From Novipirellula artificiosorum (GTDB taxonomy: Bacteria > Planctomycetota > Planctomycetia > Pirellulales > Pirellulaceae): a DNA stretch of 64,000 nt. The position numbers were made by a program, and so were the translations under genes. The notes beneath the pieces are model-generated. The model was not told the origin of the DNA, searched no databases, and worked only from the letters and a program-made list of their open reading frames with translations. Below, in pieces: positions 33,158 through 41,979 of the stretch. The DNA lies in contig NZ_SJPV01000021.1 of assembly GCF_007860135.1 (NCBI RefSeq), forward strand, positions 24,313 to 88,312, written 5' to 3'. Numbering within the stretch: the stretch's first letter is position 1; each line of letters starts with the position of its first letter.

Positions 33158-35745
33158 ATCGGGTACTGCTCGCACTCGCCCTGACATTGATTGGTTCTGA
33201 GCAGTTGTATGCGGTAAGCGATGCCACGCTGGACTGGCGATCGCTTCCCGCATTGCCAAACGAGATTGGCGTAGCTGGGCCGTTCGTTGGAGTCCACCAA
33301 GACGTCTTGATCGTCGCTGGCGGAGCCAACTTTGCTCGCCCGGTTTGGGAAAGCGAAAAGCAATGGCACGACCAGATCGATGTGCTTCAGAAAACGTCGT
33401 CTGGTTACAAGTGGATCGATGGTGGAAAGCTTCCCAGGCCCATGGGCTACGGCGCAACCGTTTCGACCTCGGATGGCGTCGTGTGCATGGGTGGCAACGA
33501 TGCGGGTGCAACCTTCGATGCGGTCTTTGCGTTGCAGTGGGACACAAGCACTGAGACGGTCCGGACCGTCGACTATCCCTCTCTGCCGCGACCTTGTGCC
33601 TACGGTCAGGCGACGTTGGTCGGGAACGTGATTTTTCTCGCTGGTGGGCAGAGTGGCAGTGACATTGCTTCCGCGATGAATAATTTTTGGTCGCTGGATC
33701 TTTCCCAAAAGAACAATCCCGACGCGTTTGTTTGGCGAGAGTTGTCAACCTGGTCCGACGAACCTCGTGCGTTCAATATCACCGCGACGCAGCACAATGG
33801 CTACGAAGATTGCGTGTATGTGATCAGCGGGCGACGCCCGGGTCATCAGGGCATTGAGTTCCTTCGCGACGTTTGGCAGTACACGCCGCGAACGGACACT
33901 TGGCAACCGAGGCAGGATGTGCCGCGCAGCATGTGCGCCGGGACGGGCATTGGTTTTGGTCAAAGCCATCTATTCGTGCTTGCTGGAGACGATGGTGCGC
34001 TATTCGACAAGACGGACGAACTGAAAGACGAACATCCCGGTTTTCCCAAAGAAGCTTTCGCATTTCACACCATTACCGATACTTGGACGTCTCTCGGTGC
34101 GACTCCATCGAATCAAGTCACCACGACGGCGGCTCGCTGGAATGATCGGATCGTGATTGCCAGCGGTGAAGTGCGACCTCGCGTTCGCACTCCGGCCGTG
34201 TGGAGCATCGCGCCGGTTGCCCGGCAATCGGGCTTCGGTGTTATCAACTACATCGTGCTGGGTGGCTATCTATTGACGATGGTCGGTGTGGGTGTTTATT
34301 TCGCTCGCAAGAACAAGACAACGGACGACTATTTTCGTGGCGGTAAGAGTATTCCATGGTGGGCGGCCGGATGCAGCATCTTTGCGACCATGCTCAGTTC
34401 ACTGACCTTCACTGGTTTGCCCTCCAAAGCCTATGCCCAGGATTGGGTCTACGCGGTCGGTAACTTGATGATTCCCGTCATCGCTATTGTGGCCGTCTTC
34501 GTCGCCTTGCCCTTCTACCGCAGGATTGATGCGACGAGTGCCTATGAGTATTTGGAAAAGCGATTCAATCGTAGCGTACGGTTATTCGGCAGTACCAGCT
34601 TCGCCATGTTCCATTTGTTTCGCATGGCTGTCGTGATGTCGTTGACTGGTTTGGCGCTGGCGGTCGCGACACCGTTGACTCCGGCGCAGTCGGTTCTACT
34701 CATGGGTTTGCTGAGCATCGCCTACAGCACAATGGGAGGCATCGAAGCTGTGATCTGGACCGACACGATTCAAACCGTGGTGCTGCTTGGCGGTGCGGTC
34801 TTGGCCTTGTTCATGTTGCTCAGCGGTAGTGGAGGCGAGCACGGATTCGGCCGCGCATTGCAAGTCGCATTCGATTCGGACAAGCTGCGCCTGGCGAATC
34901 TGCAGTGGCAGGGAACCGGATCGCAAGTTGCGTTTTGGGTGATTGTGCTGGGCGCGGCAGGCCATCATCTTTCGTCATACACGGCCGATCAAGCGGTCGT
35001 GCAGCGTTACATGACGACGTCGAGCGAGAAGCTGGCAGCGCGTTCGATTTGGACCAACGCTGTGCTATCGATTCCGGCAACGTTGCTGTTCTTTGCGATT
35101 GGAACGGCGCTGTTCATGTTTTATCAATCGCACCCCGAACGGCTTGACCCAACGATCACGACCGACCAAATCTTTCCGTTGTTCATCGCTCGTGAGATGC
35201 CAATCGGGATCGCAGGCTTGGTGGTCGCTGGTGTTTTCTCAGCAGCTCAATCGACCGTCTCAACCAGCATGAATTCCATGGCCACGACGATCGTGACCGA
35301 CTTCCTGAGACCTCTCGGAATATGCACGACGGACCGCCAGTATCTCCGTGCGGCTCGTTTGATTACGTTCAGCGTCGGCGTCCTCGGTACGGTGTTGGGG
35401 CTGTTTTTCATCGCCCCAGAAATCACCTCGCTGTTTGACACGTTCATCAAAGTCGTCGGCCTGTTCATGGGTATGCTGGGAGGACTGTTTCTACTGGGCG
35501 TACTGACTCGGCGGGCCAACGCCTACGGTGCTTTTACGGGCGCGGTGGTTGGCGCACTCGTGATGTGCTGGCTGTTCGTTTACTCCAGTGTAAACGGGTA
35601 TCTCTACATCACGATCGGGATGTCGACGTGCATCATTGTCGGCTATCTCGTCAGTTGCTTAGTTCCATCCACCCGCGACTTGAGCGGACTCACAATCTTC
35701 ACACTCGATCCTCATCCGACACCATCAAGGCCGACATTAACATGA
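33127..35745 (+). CDS. Sialate mutarotase (NanM-like kelch) fused to SSS sodium symporter
   Basis: An 872-residue protein. Residues 1-29 form a signal-like segment, partly encoded by the palindromic repeat. Residues about 35-365 are a kelch-type propeller similar to N-acetylneuraminate epimerase/mutarotase NanM: SLPALPNEIGVAGPFVGV, VAGGANF, CAYGQATLVGNVIFLAGG, VYVISGRRPG. From about 372 (INYIVLGGYLLTMVGVGVYF) to 850 is a sodium:solute symporter of about 13 helices: GGKSIPWWAAGCSIFATMLS, STMGGIEAVIWTDTIQ, VAGVFSAAQSTVSTSMNS. The propeller would face the periplasm and feed the right sialic acid anomer to the transporter (inference). The stop overlaps the next sulfatase start by ATGA. Confidence 0.88.
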   Translation: MRKEFWRIPLHRVLLALALTLIGSEQLYAVSDATLDWRSLPALPNEIGVAGPFVGVHQDVLIVAGGANFARPVWESEKQWHDQIDVLQKTSSGYKWIDGGKLPRPMGYGATVSTSDGVVCMGGNDAGATFDAVFALQWDTSTETVRTVDYPSLPRPCAYGQATLVGNVIFLAGGQSGSDIASAMNNFWSLDLSQKNNPDAFVWRELSTWSDEPRAFNITATQHNGYEDCVYVISGRRPGHQGIEFLRDVWQYTPRTDTWQPRQDVPRSMCAGTGIGFGQSHLFVLAGDDGALFDKTDELKDEHPGFPKEAFAFHTITDTWTSLGATPSNQVTTTAARWNDRIVIASGEVRPRVRTPAVWSIAPVARQSGFGVINYIVLGGYLLTMVGVGVYFARKNKTTDDYFRGGKSIPWWAAGCSIFATMLSSLTFTGLPSKAYAQDWVYAVGNLMIPVIAIVAVFVALPFYRRIDATSAYEYLEKRFNRSVRLFGSTSFAMFHLFRMAVVMSLTGLALAVATPLTPAQSVLLMGLLSIAYSTMGGIEAVIWTDTIQTVVLLGGAVLALFMLLSGSGGEHGFGRALQVAFDSDKLRLANLQWQGTGSQVAFWVIVLGAAGHHLSSYTADQAVVQRYMTTSSEKLAARSIWTNAVLSIPATLLFFAIGTALFMFYQSHPERLDPTITTDQIFPLFIAREMPIGIAGLVVAGVFSAAQSTVSTSMNSMATTIVTDFLRPLGICTTDRQYLRAARLITFSVGVLGTVLGLFFIAPEITSLFDTFIKVVGLFMGMLGGLFLLGVLTRRANAYGAFTGAVVGALVMCWLFVYSSVNGYLYITIGMSTCIIVGYLVSCLVPSTRDLSGLTIFTLDPHPTPSRPTLT

Positions 35746-37250
35746 GAGCCATAGCACTTCTCCTTTTCTCTCAACTACTTTTTTTAAACGCCGCCTACGC
35801 TGCTACCGCAGATCGCCCGAACGTATTGTTCATCGCGATCGACGACCTTAGGCCGGCGCTGGGGTGCTACGGCGACCCGCTCGCGAAGTCTCCACACATT
35901 GACCAATTCGCAATGGGTGCCCGGCGGTTTGACCGGGCTTACACACAGCAGGCCGTGTGTGGACCCTCGCGCACGTCGCTACTGACCGGACGGCTGCCGG
36001 ACCATACGCGGGTCTGGCATAACCGGAATCGGTTTCGCGATGTGGCGTCCGATCTCGTGACGCTGCCGCAGCTCTTCAAGCAGAGCGGCTACCAGGCCGT
36101 ATCGCTCGGAAAGATTTTTAGCGGCAACGAACAGGAACTTGACCCGGTTTCGTGGTCCGTTCCTGAGGTTCTAAAGGTGACAGGTTGGAAGAATTATCGA
36201 CTGCCGGAGAATCAGAATTCCGGCAAACAGGCCGCTTGGGAGGCGGCGGACGTGGACGATGAAGCCTATTCCGACGGCAAACTAGCGTCCTTGGCGATCA
36301 AGAGGCTCGACGAACTTCATCGCGAGCAGCAGCCGTTCTTTCTGGCAGTGGGTTTCTTCAAACCGCATCTGCCGTTCAATGCTCCAAAGAAATACTGGGA
36401 TCTATATGACCCGGATCGGTTTGTACTTGGGAATGATGAGCGACCGGTCCAGGGGGCTCCAGAACTGGCATCGCACACGCACCGTGAACTCGGCGGCTAC
36501 CGCGGCATACCAGAGAACGAGCATGTTGATGCACCGGATGTGCGTCGGCTGCGTCATGGCTACTACGCGTGTGTCAGTTATGTCGACGCCCAGGTCGGCA
36601 AGCTGCTTGCTGAACTGGAGCGAATGAAGCTGGATCGTCAGACCATCGTTGTCTTGTGGGGCGATCACGGGTTCTCGCTGGGAGAAAACGGCCGCTGGTG
36701 CAAAGGGACAAACTTTGAATGTGACACGCGGGTCCCACTACTGATTCGGACGCCGGGTCTGGCTCGGCCGGGCGTTGCCACCAAATCACTCGTCCAGCTA
36801 GTGGACCTGTACCCGACGCTCGCAGACTTAGCCGGTTTGACACCACCGGACAACCTCGATGGCCAGAGCCTCGTGCCGATCCTGAACGATCCGCAGGCCC
36901 CGGGACGAGACTTGGTGCTCAGCCAATTCAACCGTCCCTGGAAGGCGACTACCCCAGAGCAGATGGGCTACTCCATCCGTACCGCCGCGCACCGCTACAC
37001 GCGCTGGGTCGACTGGAACACCCGCGCGACGATGGCGGAAGAACTGTACGACTACACCGATCGTGAGAGTGTACGGCCCCAGGATGCCCATCTGTTTGAG
37101 CAGAAGAACGTCGTGGATGATCCCGCGAGAACCACTTTGCGCGACCGTCTGCGGCAGCGGATGGATCAGACCATGACTACTCCACCCCCGCTCCGTTCTC
37201 CGAGCGAATCCTCGGATCCGAATCGCAAGAAGAAAAAGAAACGGCCATGA
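35742..37250 (+). CDS. Iduronate-2-sulfatase-like sulfatase with Lys-rich tail
   Basis: Signal peptide at 1-21 (IALLLFSQLLFLNAAYAA), NVLFIAIDDLRPALGCYG, formylglycine signature CGPSRTSLLTGR (Cys73), SLGKIFSGNE, GFFKPHLPFNAP and VVLWGDHGFSLGENGRW. The 502 residues are normal for the iduronate-2-sulfatase branch (S1_7-like). The protein ends in a strongly basic tail (DPNRKKKKKRP), seen on three other sulfatases of the window. The start overlaps the symporter stop and the stop overlaps the sialidase start, both ATGA, so it is an integral member of the sialic acid operon. It likely removes sulfate from a sialylated glycan. Confidence 0.92.
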   Translation: MRAIALLLFSQLLFLNAAYAATADRPNVLFIAIDDLRPALGCYGDPLAKSPHIDQFAMGARRFDRAYTQQAVCGPSRTSLLTGRLPDHTRVWHNRNRFRDVASDLVTLPQLFKQSGYQAVSLGKIFSGNEQELDPVSWSVPEVLKVTGWKNYRLPENQNSGKQAAWEAADVDDEAYSDGKLASLAIKRLDELHREQQPFFLAVGFFKPHLPFNAPKKYWDLYDPDRFVLGNDERPVQGAPELASHTHRELGGYRGIPENEHVDAPDVRRLRHGYYACVSYVDAQVGKLLAELERMKLDRQTIVVLWGDHGFSLGENGRWCKGTNFECDTRVPLLIRTPGLARPGVATKSLVQLVDLYPTLADLAGLTPPDNLDGQSLVPILNDPQAPGRDLVLSQFNRPWKATTPEQMGYSIRTAAHRYTRWVDWNTRATMAEELYDYTDRESVRPQDAHLFEQKNVVDDPARTTLRDRLRQRMDQTMTTPPPLRSPSESSDPNRKKKKKRP

Positions 37251-38506
37251 ATAAGCGTCGAATTTGGGAAGCACAAGACGGATTCACCCGGATCAGGCGT
37301 ATTCGCCAGATCTCTGGGGTGTTGATGATATTCGCGATTGCTTTCACGGACTACTGCGCGAGCGCCGAGCCTTCGATCGAGCGGGTAACACTGTTCGAAG
37401 AAGGACGCGATGGCTTTACCCTATACCGCATTCCTGGCATCGTGGTGACATCGCGCGGCAGCGTGCTGGCGTATTGCGAGGCACGGAAATTTTCGACGGC
37501 GGACCGAGGGGAGATCGAGATTCACCTTCGCCGCAGCACCGATTGTGGCCGCACCTGGTCTCCGCCGCAGCAGGTCGCGCACCTGGGGGAACGTCTCCCG
37601 CGCAATCCTCATTTGCCGCCGGGGAAGCAGGCTAAGGACTTCGGCGGACCAGAGGAGCAAACCGTCAACAACCCGGTTGCCATCACTTGCCGGAATGGAA
37701 CCGTCCATCTCCTGTACTGCGTGGAATACATGCGTTGCTTTCACATTCGCAGCGACGACGATGGGCTCTCCTGGTCGAAGCCGGTGGAGATCACCACGGC
37801 ATTTGAAGCGTTCAGGTCAACAATCGACTGGCAGGCGATGGCAACTGGGCCGGGACATGCGATTGAACTGCAGAGCGGACGACTGGTGGTTCCATTCTGG
37901 ATGTCGAACTACGATCCGGGCGTGAAGCAAGGCAAAGGAGTGGGCGTCGTCTTCAGCGATGACCAGGGTGTCACGTGGCTGCCTGGGGAGCTCTCGCTTT
38001 TTGACGCTGGTGAACCGAACATCGCCGAGCTGCCCGGCGGCGGCGTACTGCTGACCGCCCGCAATGGTGATGCTCGCTCTCGGCGAATCTCAACAACCAG
38101 CTCTAACGGTGCGACAAACTGGTCGACTCCGCGATTCATTGATGAACTGTATGAGCCGGGCTGCATGGCCGGCATGGTGAGTCATCCAGGAGTGGACAAT
38201 CTCAAGGGACCGCTGCTTCTGTTCTCCAATGTGCAGACGACCGAGCGGGCGCACTCCAGCCGCCGTAACTTGACCATCCACCTGAGCCGCGATGGGGGTG
38301 CAATCTGGCCGGTCAGTCGCGTGCTGGAACCAGGTCCCAGTGCTTACAGCGACTTGGCGGTCCTGCCGGATGGCCAGGTTCTCTGCTGCTTTGAAGATGG
38401 GAGCGGTGAACCTGTCCAGAAACGCAAACGTGACTGGGCCTACACTCGGATTACTGTGGCCCGCTTCAATCTCCAGTGGCTTCTGCAATCGGGATCAGCT
38501 CCATGA
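37247..38506 (+). CDS. Exo-alpha-sialidase (GH33-like)
   Basis: A 419-residue protein. YRIPGIVVTSRG is the FRIP-type motif with an active-site Arg. Asp boxes are RSTDCGRTW, RSDDDGLSW and FSDDQGVTW. The hydrophobic segment GVLMIFAIAFTDYCASA ends near residue 41, so either the long N-terminus from the coupled ATG at 37247 or ATG at 37325 may be used. It would release terminal sialic acid for the symporter and lyase encoded upstream. ATGA overlaps on both sides tie it to the two sulfatases. Confidence 0.88.
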   Translation: MNKRRIWEAQDGFTRIRRIRQISGVLMIFAIAFTDYCASAEPSIERVTLFEEGRDGFTLYRIPGIVVTSRGSVLAYCEARKFSTADRGEIEIHLRRSTDCGRTWSPPQQVAHLGERLPRNPHLPPGKQAKDFGGPEEQTVNNPVAITCRNGTVHLLYCVEYMRCFHIRSDDDGLSWSKPVEITTAFEAFRSTIDWQAMATGPGHAIELQSGRLVVPFWMSNYDPGVKQGKGVGVVFSDDQGVTWLPGELSLFDAGEPNIAELPGGGVLLTARNGDARSRRISTTSSNGATNWSTPRFIDELYEPGCMAGMVSHPGVDNLKGPLLLFSNVQTTERAHSSRRNLTIHLSRDGGAIWPVSRVLEPGPSAYSDLAVLPDGQVLCCFEDGSGEPVQKRKRDWAYTRITVARFNLQWLLQSGSAP

Positions 38507-40053
38507 ATAGATGTTTTCTCTCACGACTGTTGTGCTTCGCAGTGATGTTTTCGGCGGGAGTTACTGACGCCGCGCAGCCGAACATCTTGTTGATTGTCTC
38601 GGAAGACAACGGACCGGAACTGGGTTGTTATGGCGATGTTTATGCAAGGACCCCAAATCTTGACAAGCTTGCCGATGAGGGCATTCGCTTCAATCGAGCT
38701 TTTGTTGCCCAGGCCGGTTGTAGTCAATCGCGCGCCAGCTTTCTGACCGGACTTTACCCTCATCAACATGGACAGATCGGATTGGCGACTTGGGGGTTTC
38801 GAATGTATCGCGAAGACACTCCTAATCTTCCCCGCAGTCTGAAAGCCGCTGGTTATCGAACGGGAATCATCGGCAAACTACATATCAATCCTGAGTCCGC
38901 ATTCCCGTTTGACTTCCACGAGATTCCCACCGCGAATTTCAGTCGCAAGGATCTATCGAACTATGCCAACTACGCTGGGACTTTCTTTCAAGCGGCGGAC
39001 GAACCATTCTTCCTCAGTGTCAACTATCCCGACGCGCACGATCCCTGGATTCGCCAGGTGGATGGATTACCGAAGTCGCCGCAAACCGGTAGCGAAGTGA
39101 AGGCGATGGCTTACATGGGCATCGATCCGCCAGAAATGCGAGCGATGGTCGCTGACTATTACAACTGCATCAGCCGTCTGGATTCGTTGATCGGAGATTT
39201 GCTCTCAACCCTCGAGCAATCGGGAAAGGCCGAAAATACGATAGTGATTTATATCGGTGACCATGGTGCTGACATGTTGCGCGGCAAACGAACAAGTTAC
39301 GAGGGCGGAGTCCGTGTTCCGATGATCATGCGATGGCCAAATCAAATCAACCCGCATGTGGAAGAAGCACTTGTCTCAACCGTCGATCTCATGCCGACTG
39401 TGTTGGAAGCCGCAAAAGCGTCTCCGGTCGCGGGACTCCCTGGTCGTTCTTTGCAACCGCTGATGAGCGGCGAGCCAGTTACTTGGCGCAACCACTTGTT
39501 TACGGAGTATCACACGCATGCCGCGGCACCGAATTATCATCCGCAAAGGGCCGTCCGGAATGATCAATACAAGCTGATTGAAAACCTGTTGCCCGATACA
39601 TTAAACCCAGACTACGCGAATACGATTCGCAAGCTTGAAGCCGATGCGACGAGTCGCGGGGAAAAAGGTTTTTCAGGTGGTCTTCACAACGCAATCGCGA
39701 ACGCAACTGCGGAGGTCGTTGCTGCCTATGCGTTGATGGAAACTCCGCCGCGCTACGAACTCTATGATCTGCAAAATGACCCTTATGAGTTCCACAATCT
39801 CGCGACGTCACCTGAGTACGCCGCGACTCTTGTCGATTTACAAGACCAACTCACTCACTGGCGTGAACAAACAAAAGACCCACTGCTCGATCCGAAGAGC
39901 CTCCAACGTCTCACCGCCGAAGTAACCGCCGTGACGAACAAGTCCGAAGGCAAATCGACCCAGTGGGGTTACGTGGATTACTTTTTTGGTAAGGAATCGA
40001 ACCCGACGGCAGTTGAATCAAGCAAGAAGAAGAAGGGGAAGAAGAAGCAATGA
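38503..40053 (+). CDS. N-sulfoglucosamine sulfohydrolase-like sulfatase with CSQSR active-site variant
   Basis: Signal peptide 1-23, NILLIVSEDNGPELGCYGD (typical of the heparan-N-sulfatase branch), then AGCSQSRASFLTGLYPHQHG. The formylglycine Cys is residue 73, but the third motif position is Gln (CAA) where Pro or Ala is standard. IIGKLHINPES, NYPDAHDPW, YIGDHGADMLRGKR and GGVRVPMIMRWP complete the active site. The 516 residues fit the branch, and the end is Lys-rich (SSKKKKGKKKQ). It is last in the ATGA-linked operon. It might desulfate GlcN or GlcNAc residues, though N- versus O-specificity is uncertain. Whether the maturation enzyme accepts Gln is open. Confidence 0.88.
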   Translation: MNRCFLSRLLCFAVMFSAGVTDAAQPNILLIVSEDNGPELGCYGDVYARTPNLDKLADEGIRFNRAFVAQAGCSQSRASFLTGLYPHQHGQIGLATWGFRMYREDTPNLPRSLKAAGYRTGIIGKLHINPESAFPFDFHEIPTANFSRKDLSNYANYAGTFFQAADEPFFLSVNYPDAHDPWIRQVDGLPKSPQTGSEVKAMAYMGIDPPEMRAMVADYYNCISRLDSLIGDLLSTLEQSGKAENTIVIYIGDHGADMLRGKRTSYEGGVRVPMIMRWPNQINPHVEEALVSTVDLMPTVLEAAKASPVAGLPGRSLQPLMSGEPVTWRNHLFTEYHTHAAAPNYHPQRAVRNDQYKLIENLLPDTLNPDYANTIRKLEADATSRGEKGFSGGLHNAIANATAEVVAAYALMETPPRYELYDLQNDPYEFHNLATSPEYAATLVDLQDQLTHWREQTKDPLLDPKSLQRLTAEVTAVTNKSEGKSTQWGYVDYFFGKESNPTAVESSKKKKGKKKQ

Positions 40054-40260
40054 AACCAAACGAGAAAGGGTTGCACCTACCCCGATGCTCAGCAACGCCC
40101 CGACGGAACCATTTACGTCTCCTGGGATTTCAATCGGTCCAAAGAACAGGAAATCCTCCTGACAACCTTCCGCGAAGAGGACGCACTGGCGGTCACTACC
40201 GAGGCGATAGCCCGTGTATTGGCCAATCGGCGTCTTGTGAGCAAAGGCGGATCGCAATAA
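40054..40260 (+). pseudogene. Sialidase C-terminal remnant
   Basis: Directly after the sulfatase stop, in the same frame, the sequence reads GCTYPDAQQRPDGTIYVSWD, then RSKEQEILLTTFREEDALA, and stops at 40258-40260. This is the last blade of planctomycete exo-alpha-sialidases (compare SYPDGFQAPDGTIYISYD in the gene at 55856). No start, FRIP motif or Asp box precedes it. It is the 3' end of a lost sialidase gene, with the deletion boundary near 40060-40072, at the sulfatase's 3' end. The Lys-rich sulfatase tail might itself have been shaped by this join. Confidence 0.75.
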
Positions 40261-40288
40261 GCAAGAACTCAATGAACGGACCTGAACA

Positions 40289-41794
40289 ATGAAATCCATC
40301 CTTCTAGCGTTCCTTTCGGTCTGGGTGGTTTGCCAATTGGTATTCGCCTCCGACCGCCCCAATGTCCTCATGATTGTCGTCGACGACATGAACGATTGGG
40401 TGGGTTGTCTTGGCGGGCATCCGGATGTGAAAACTCCGAATATCGATCGACTGGCTCAGCGTGGGATGCTTTTCGCGAATGCTCATGTCGCTGCACCTGT
40501 CTGCAATCCGTCACGAGTGGCGACGCTCACAGGCCGACGTCCCTCAACCACGGGAATCTATGACAACAGTGTGGTCTGGCACCAGGTTTTACCGGACGTC
40601 ATGACGATTCCCGGTCACTTCAAGGCAAACGGTTACCACGTGGTCGGTGGCGGCAAAGTCAATCATCACATGCCAGGCTTCAATCGCCGCAGTGACTGGC
40701 ACGACTACTTCGACCAGGTGTTTGACAGCCATTATCACGACAGGCTCGCCCATGGACTTGATGTCCAGAACTTTTCCTGGCCACAGGGCTTTCCTCTTAA
40801 TCAACTCGCCGCTGTTAAGTCATTGAGTAAACCGCCGCAGAATGCCAGCGAGTTCGACTGGGGTGCGTTCGATAAGTCGGACGCCGAAATGGGTGACGGA
40901 AAGATGATTGACTGGGCTGCAAAGTTCCTGGCCAATCCGCCATCGGACAAACCATTCTTTCTGGCAGCGGGTATCTACCGACCGCATCTGCCGTTCTACG
41001 CTCCTCAAAAGTATTTTGATCTTTACCCGCCGAACGCAATCACATTGCCCGCGGTGAAGGACGATGATCTCGACGATTTGCCACCGGCTGGAAAAAAGAT
41101 GGCGGAAAGCCGGAGGGGTGATTATGAACTCGTGATGCGAGAAGGCCGCTACCGCGAATTGCTGCAAGCCTATTTGGCAAATATCTCCTTCGGCGATGCG
41201 CTGGTGGGGCGGTTGCTCGACGCGTTGGACAGCAGTCCGGCGGCGAACAGCACGATCGTTGTACTCTGGTCCGACCATGGCTGGCACTTCGGTGAAAAGC
41301 AGCACCTGCACAAGTTCACTTTGTGGGAGCGATCAACGCGAGTTCCGTTCATCGTCGCTGCGCCGTCTGTGACGAAGTCAGCAGGGCATTGTTCGCAAGC
41401 GGTTGGATTGATTGATTTGTTTCCCACGCTCAATGAGCTCTGCAATTTGCCATCGGTCGACGGGCTCGACGGTCAGAGCCTGGCTCCGCAGCTACGCGAT
41501 CCGACACTGGATCCGGAACGTCCGGCCCTAACCACGCATGAGTTTGCCAATCATACGTTGCGTTCGCGAGATTGGCGTTACATTCGCTATGCCGACGGCG
41601 GCGAAGAGCTTTACGATCACCGCAGTGATCCCCACGAGTGGACCAACTTGGCGGATGCCCCCGAGTTCGCAGCCGTGAAAGCTGAACTGGCCAATTACTT
41701 GCCTCAAACCGATGCCCCGTCACGCCGAAAAGGCAACAAGAAACAAGCCGGTACTTCGACCCGCAAGGAATCAACGACGGCGATAATCCGATGA
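40289..41794 (+). CDS. Iduronate-2-sulfatase-like sulfatase
   Basis: Signal peptide 1-20, NVLMIVVDDMNDWVGCLGG, signature CNPSRVATLTGRRPS (Cys72), VGGGKVNHHMPG, GIYRPHLPFYAP and VVLWSDHGWHFGEKQH. The fold is complete to LYDHRSDPHEWTNLA. A basic segment SRRKGNKKQ follows, like the tails of neighbouring sulfatases, and the last 15 residues (AGTSTRKESTTAIIR) look like read-through into unrelated sequence. So the natural stop may have been lost at a junction near 41750. The catalytic part is intact, and activity is expected on sulfated uronate or hexose units. Confidence 0.9.
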   Translation: MKSILLAFLSVWVVCQLVFASDRPNVLMIVVDDMNDWVGCLGGHPDVKTPNIDRLAQRGMLFANAHVAAPVCNPSRVATLTGRRPSTTGIYDNSVVWHQVLPDVMTIPGHFKANGYHVVGGGKVNHHMPGFNRRSDWHDYFDQVFDSHYHDRLAHGLDVQNFSWPQGFPLNQLAAVKSLSKPPQNASEFDWGAFDKSDAEMGDGKMIDWAAKFLANPPSDKPFFLAAGIYRPHLPFYAPQKYFDLYPPNAITLPAVKDDDLDDLPPAGKKMAESRRGDYELVMREGRYRELLQAYLANISFGDALVGRLLDALDSSPAANSTIVVLWSDHGWHFGEKQHLHKFTLWERSTRVPFIVAAPSVTKSAGHCSQAVGLIDLFPTLNELCNLPSVDGLDGQSLAPQLRDPTLDPERPALTTHEFANHTLRSRDWRYIRYADGGEELYDHRSDPHEWTNLADAPEFAAVKAELANYLPQTDAPSRRKGNKKQAGTSTRKESTTAIIR

Positions 41795-41979
41795 CGGCAC
41801 GTCCTTCTACTTGCTTTACTCGTGCATACCGAAGGGTCCTTACCAATTCAATATCCAAAGGTGTCATGTTGAAAAGCGCTGACAACACCCATTGCGGACC
41901 GCCAGTGAACGCAACGCGAAGCATGTTCCAGACATCCGCCTCCACGACACGTCTGAGCATGGACATGGATACTCCCGTG
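41750..41979 (+). other. Junction region with probable gene debris
   Basis: Between the sulfatase tail and the next signal peptide no intact gene is seen. A short stretch in the frame from about 41790 reads DDGTSFYLLYS, then GPYQFNIQRCHVEK before a stop near 41882, which looks protein-like but cannot be assigned. An ATGA overlap at 41791 opens a frame that runs into the next gene, but its first 63 residues are low in family-like features. I treat it as debris of a deleted gene. Confidence 0.4.

Noticed and set aside
33071..33748. Long minus-strand frames over the kelch domain
   Set aside because: They oppose a strongly supported propeller frame, have no recognisable motifs, and partly translate the palindromic repeat (ARIPFAYWNSGESH).
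41791..41979. N-terminal extension of the glycoside hydrolase to the ATGA overlap at 41791
   Set aside because: A textbook signal peptide begins at 41980, and the 63 upstream residues are not like a leader or a domain.
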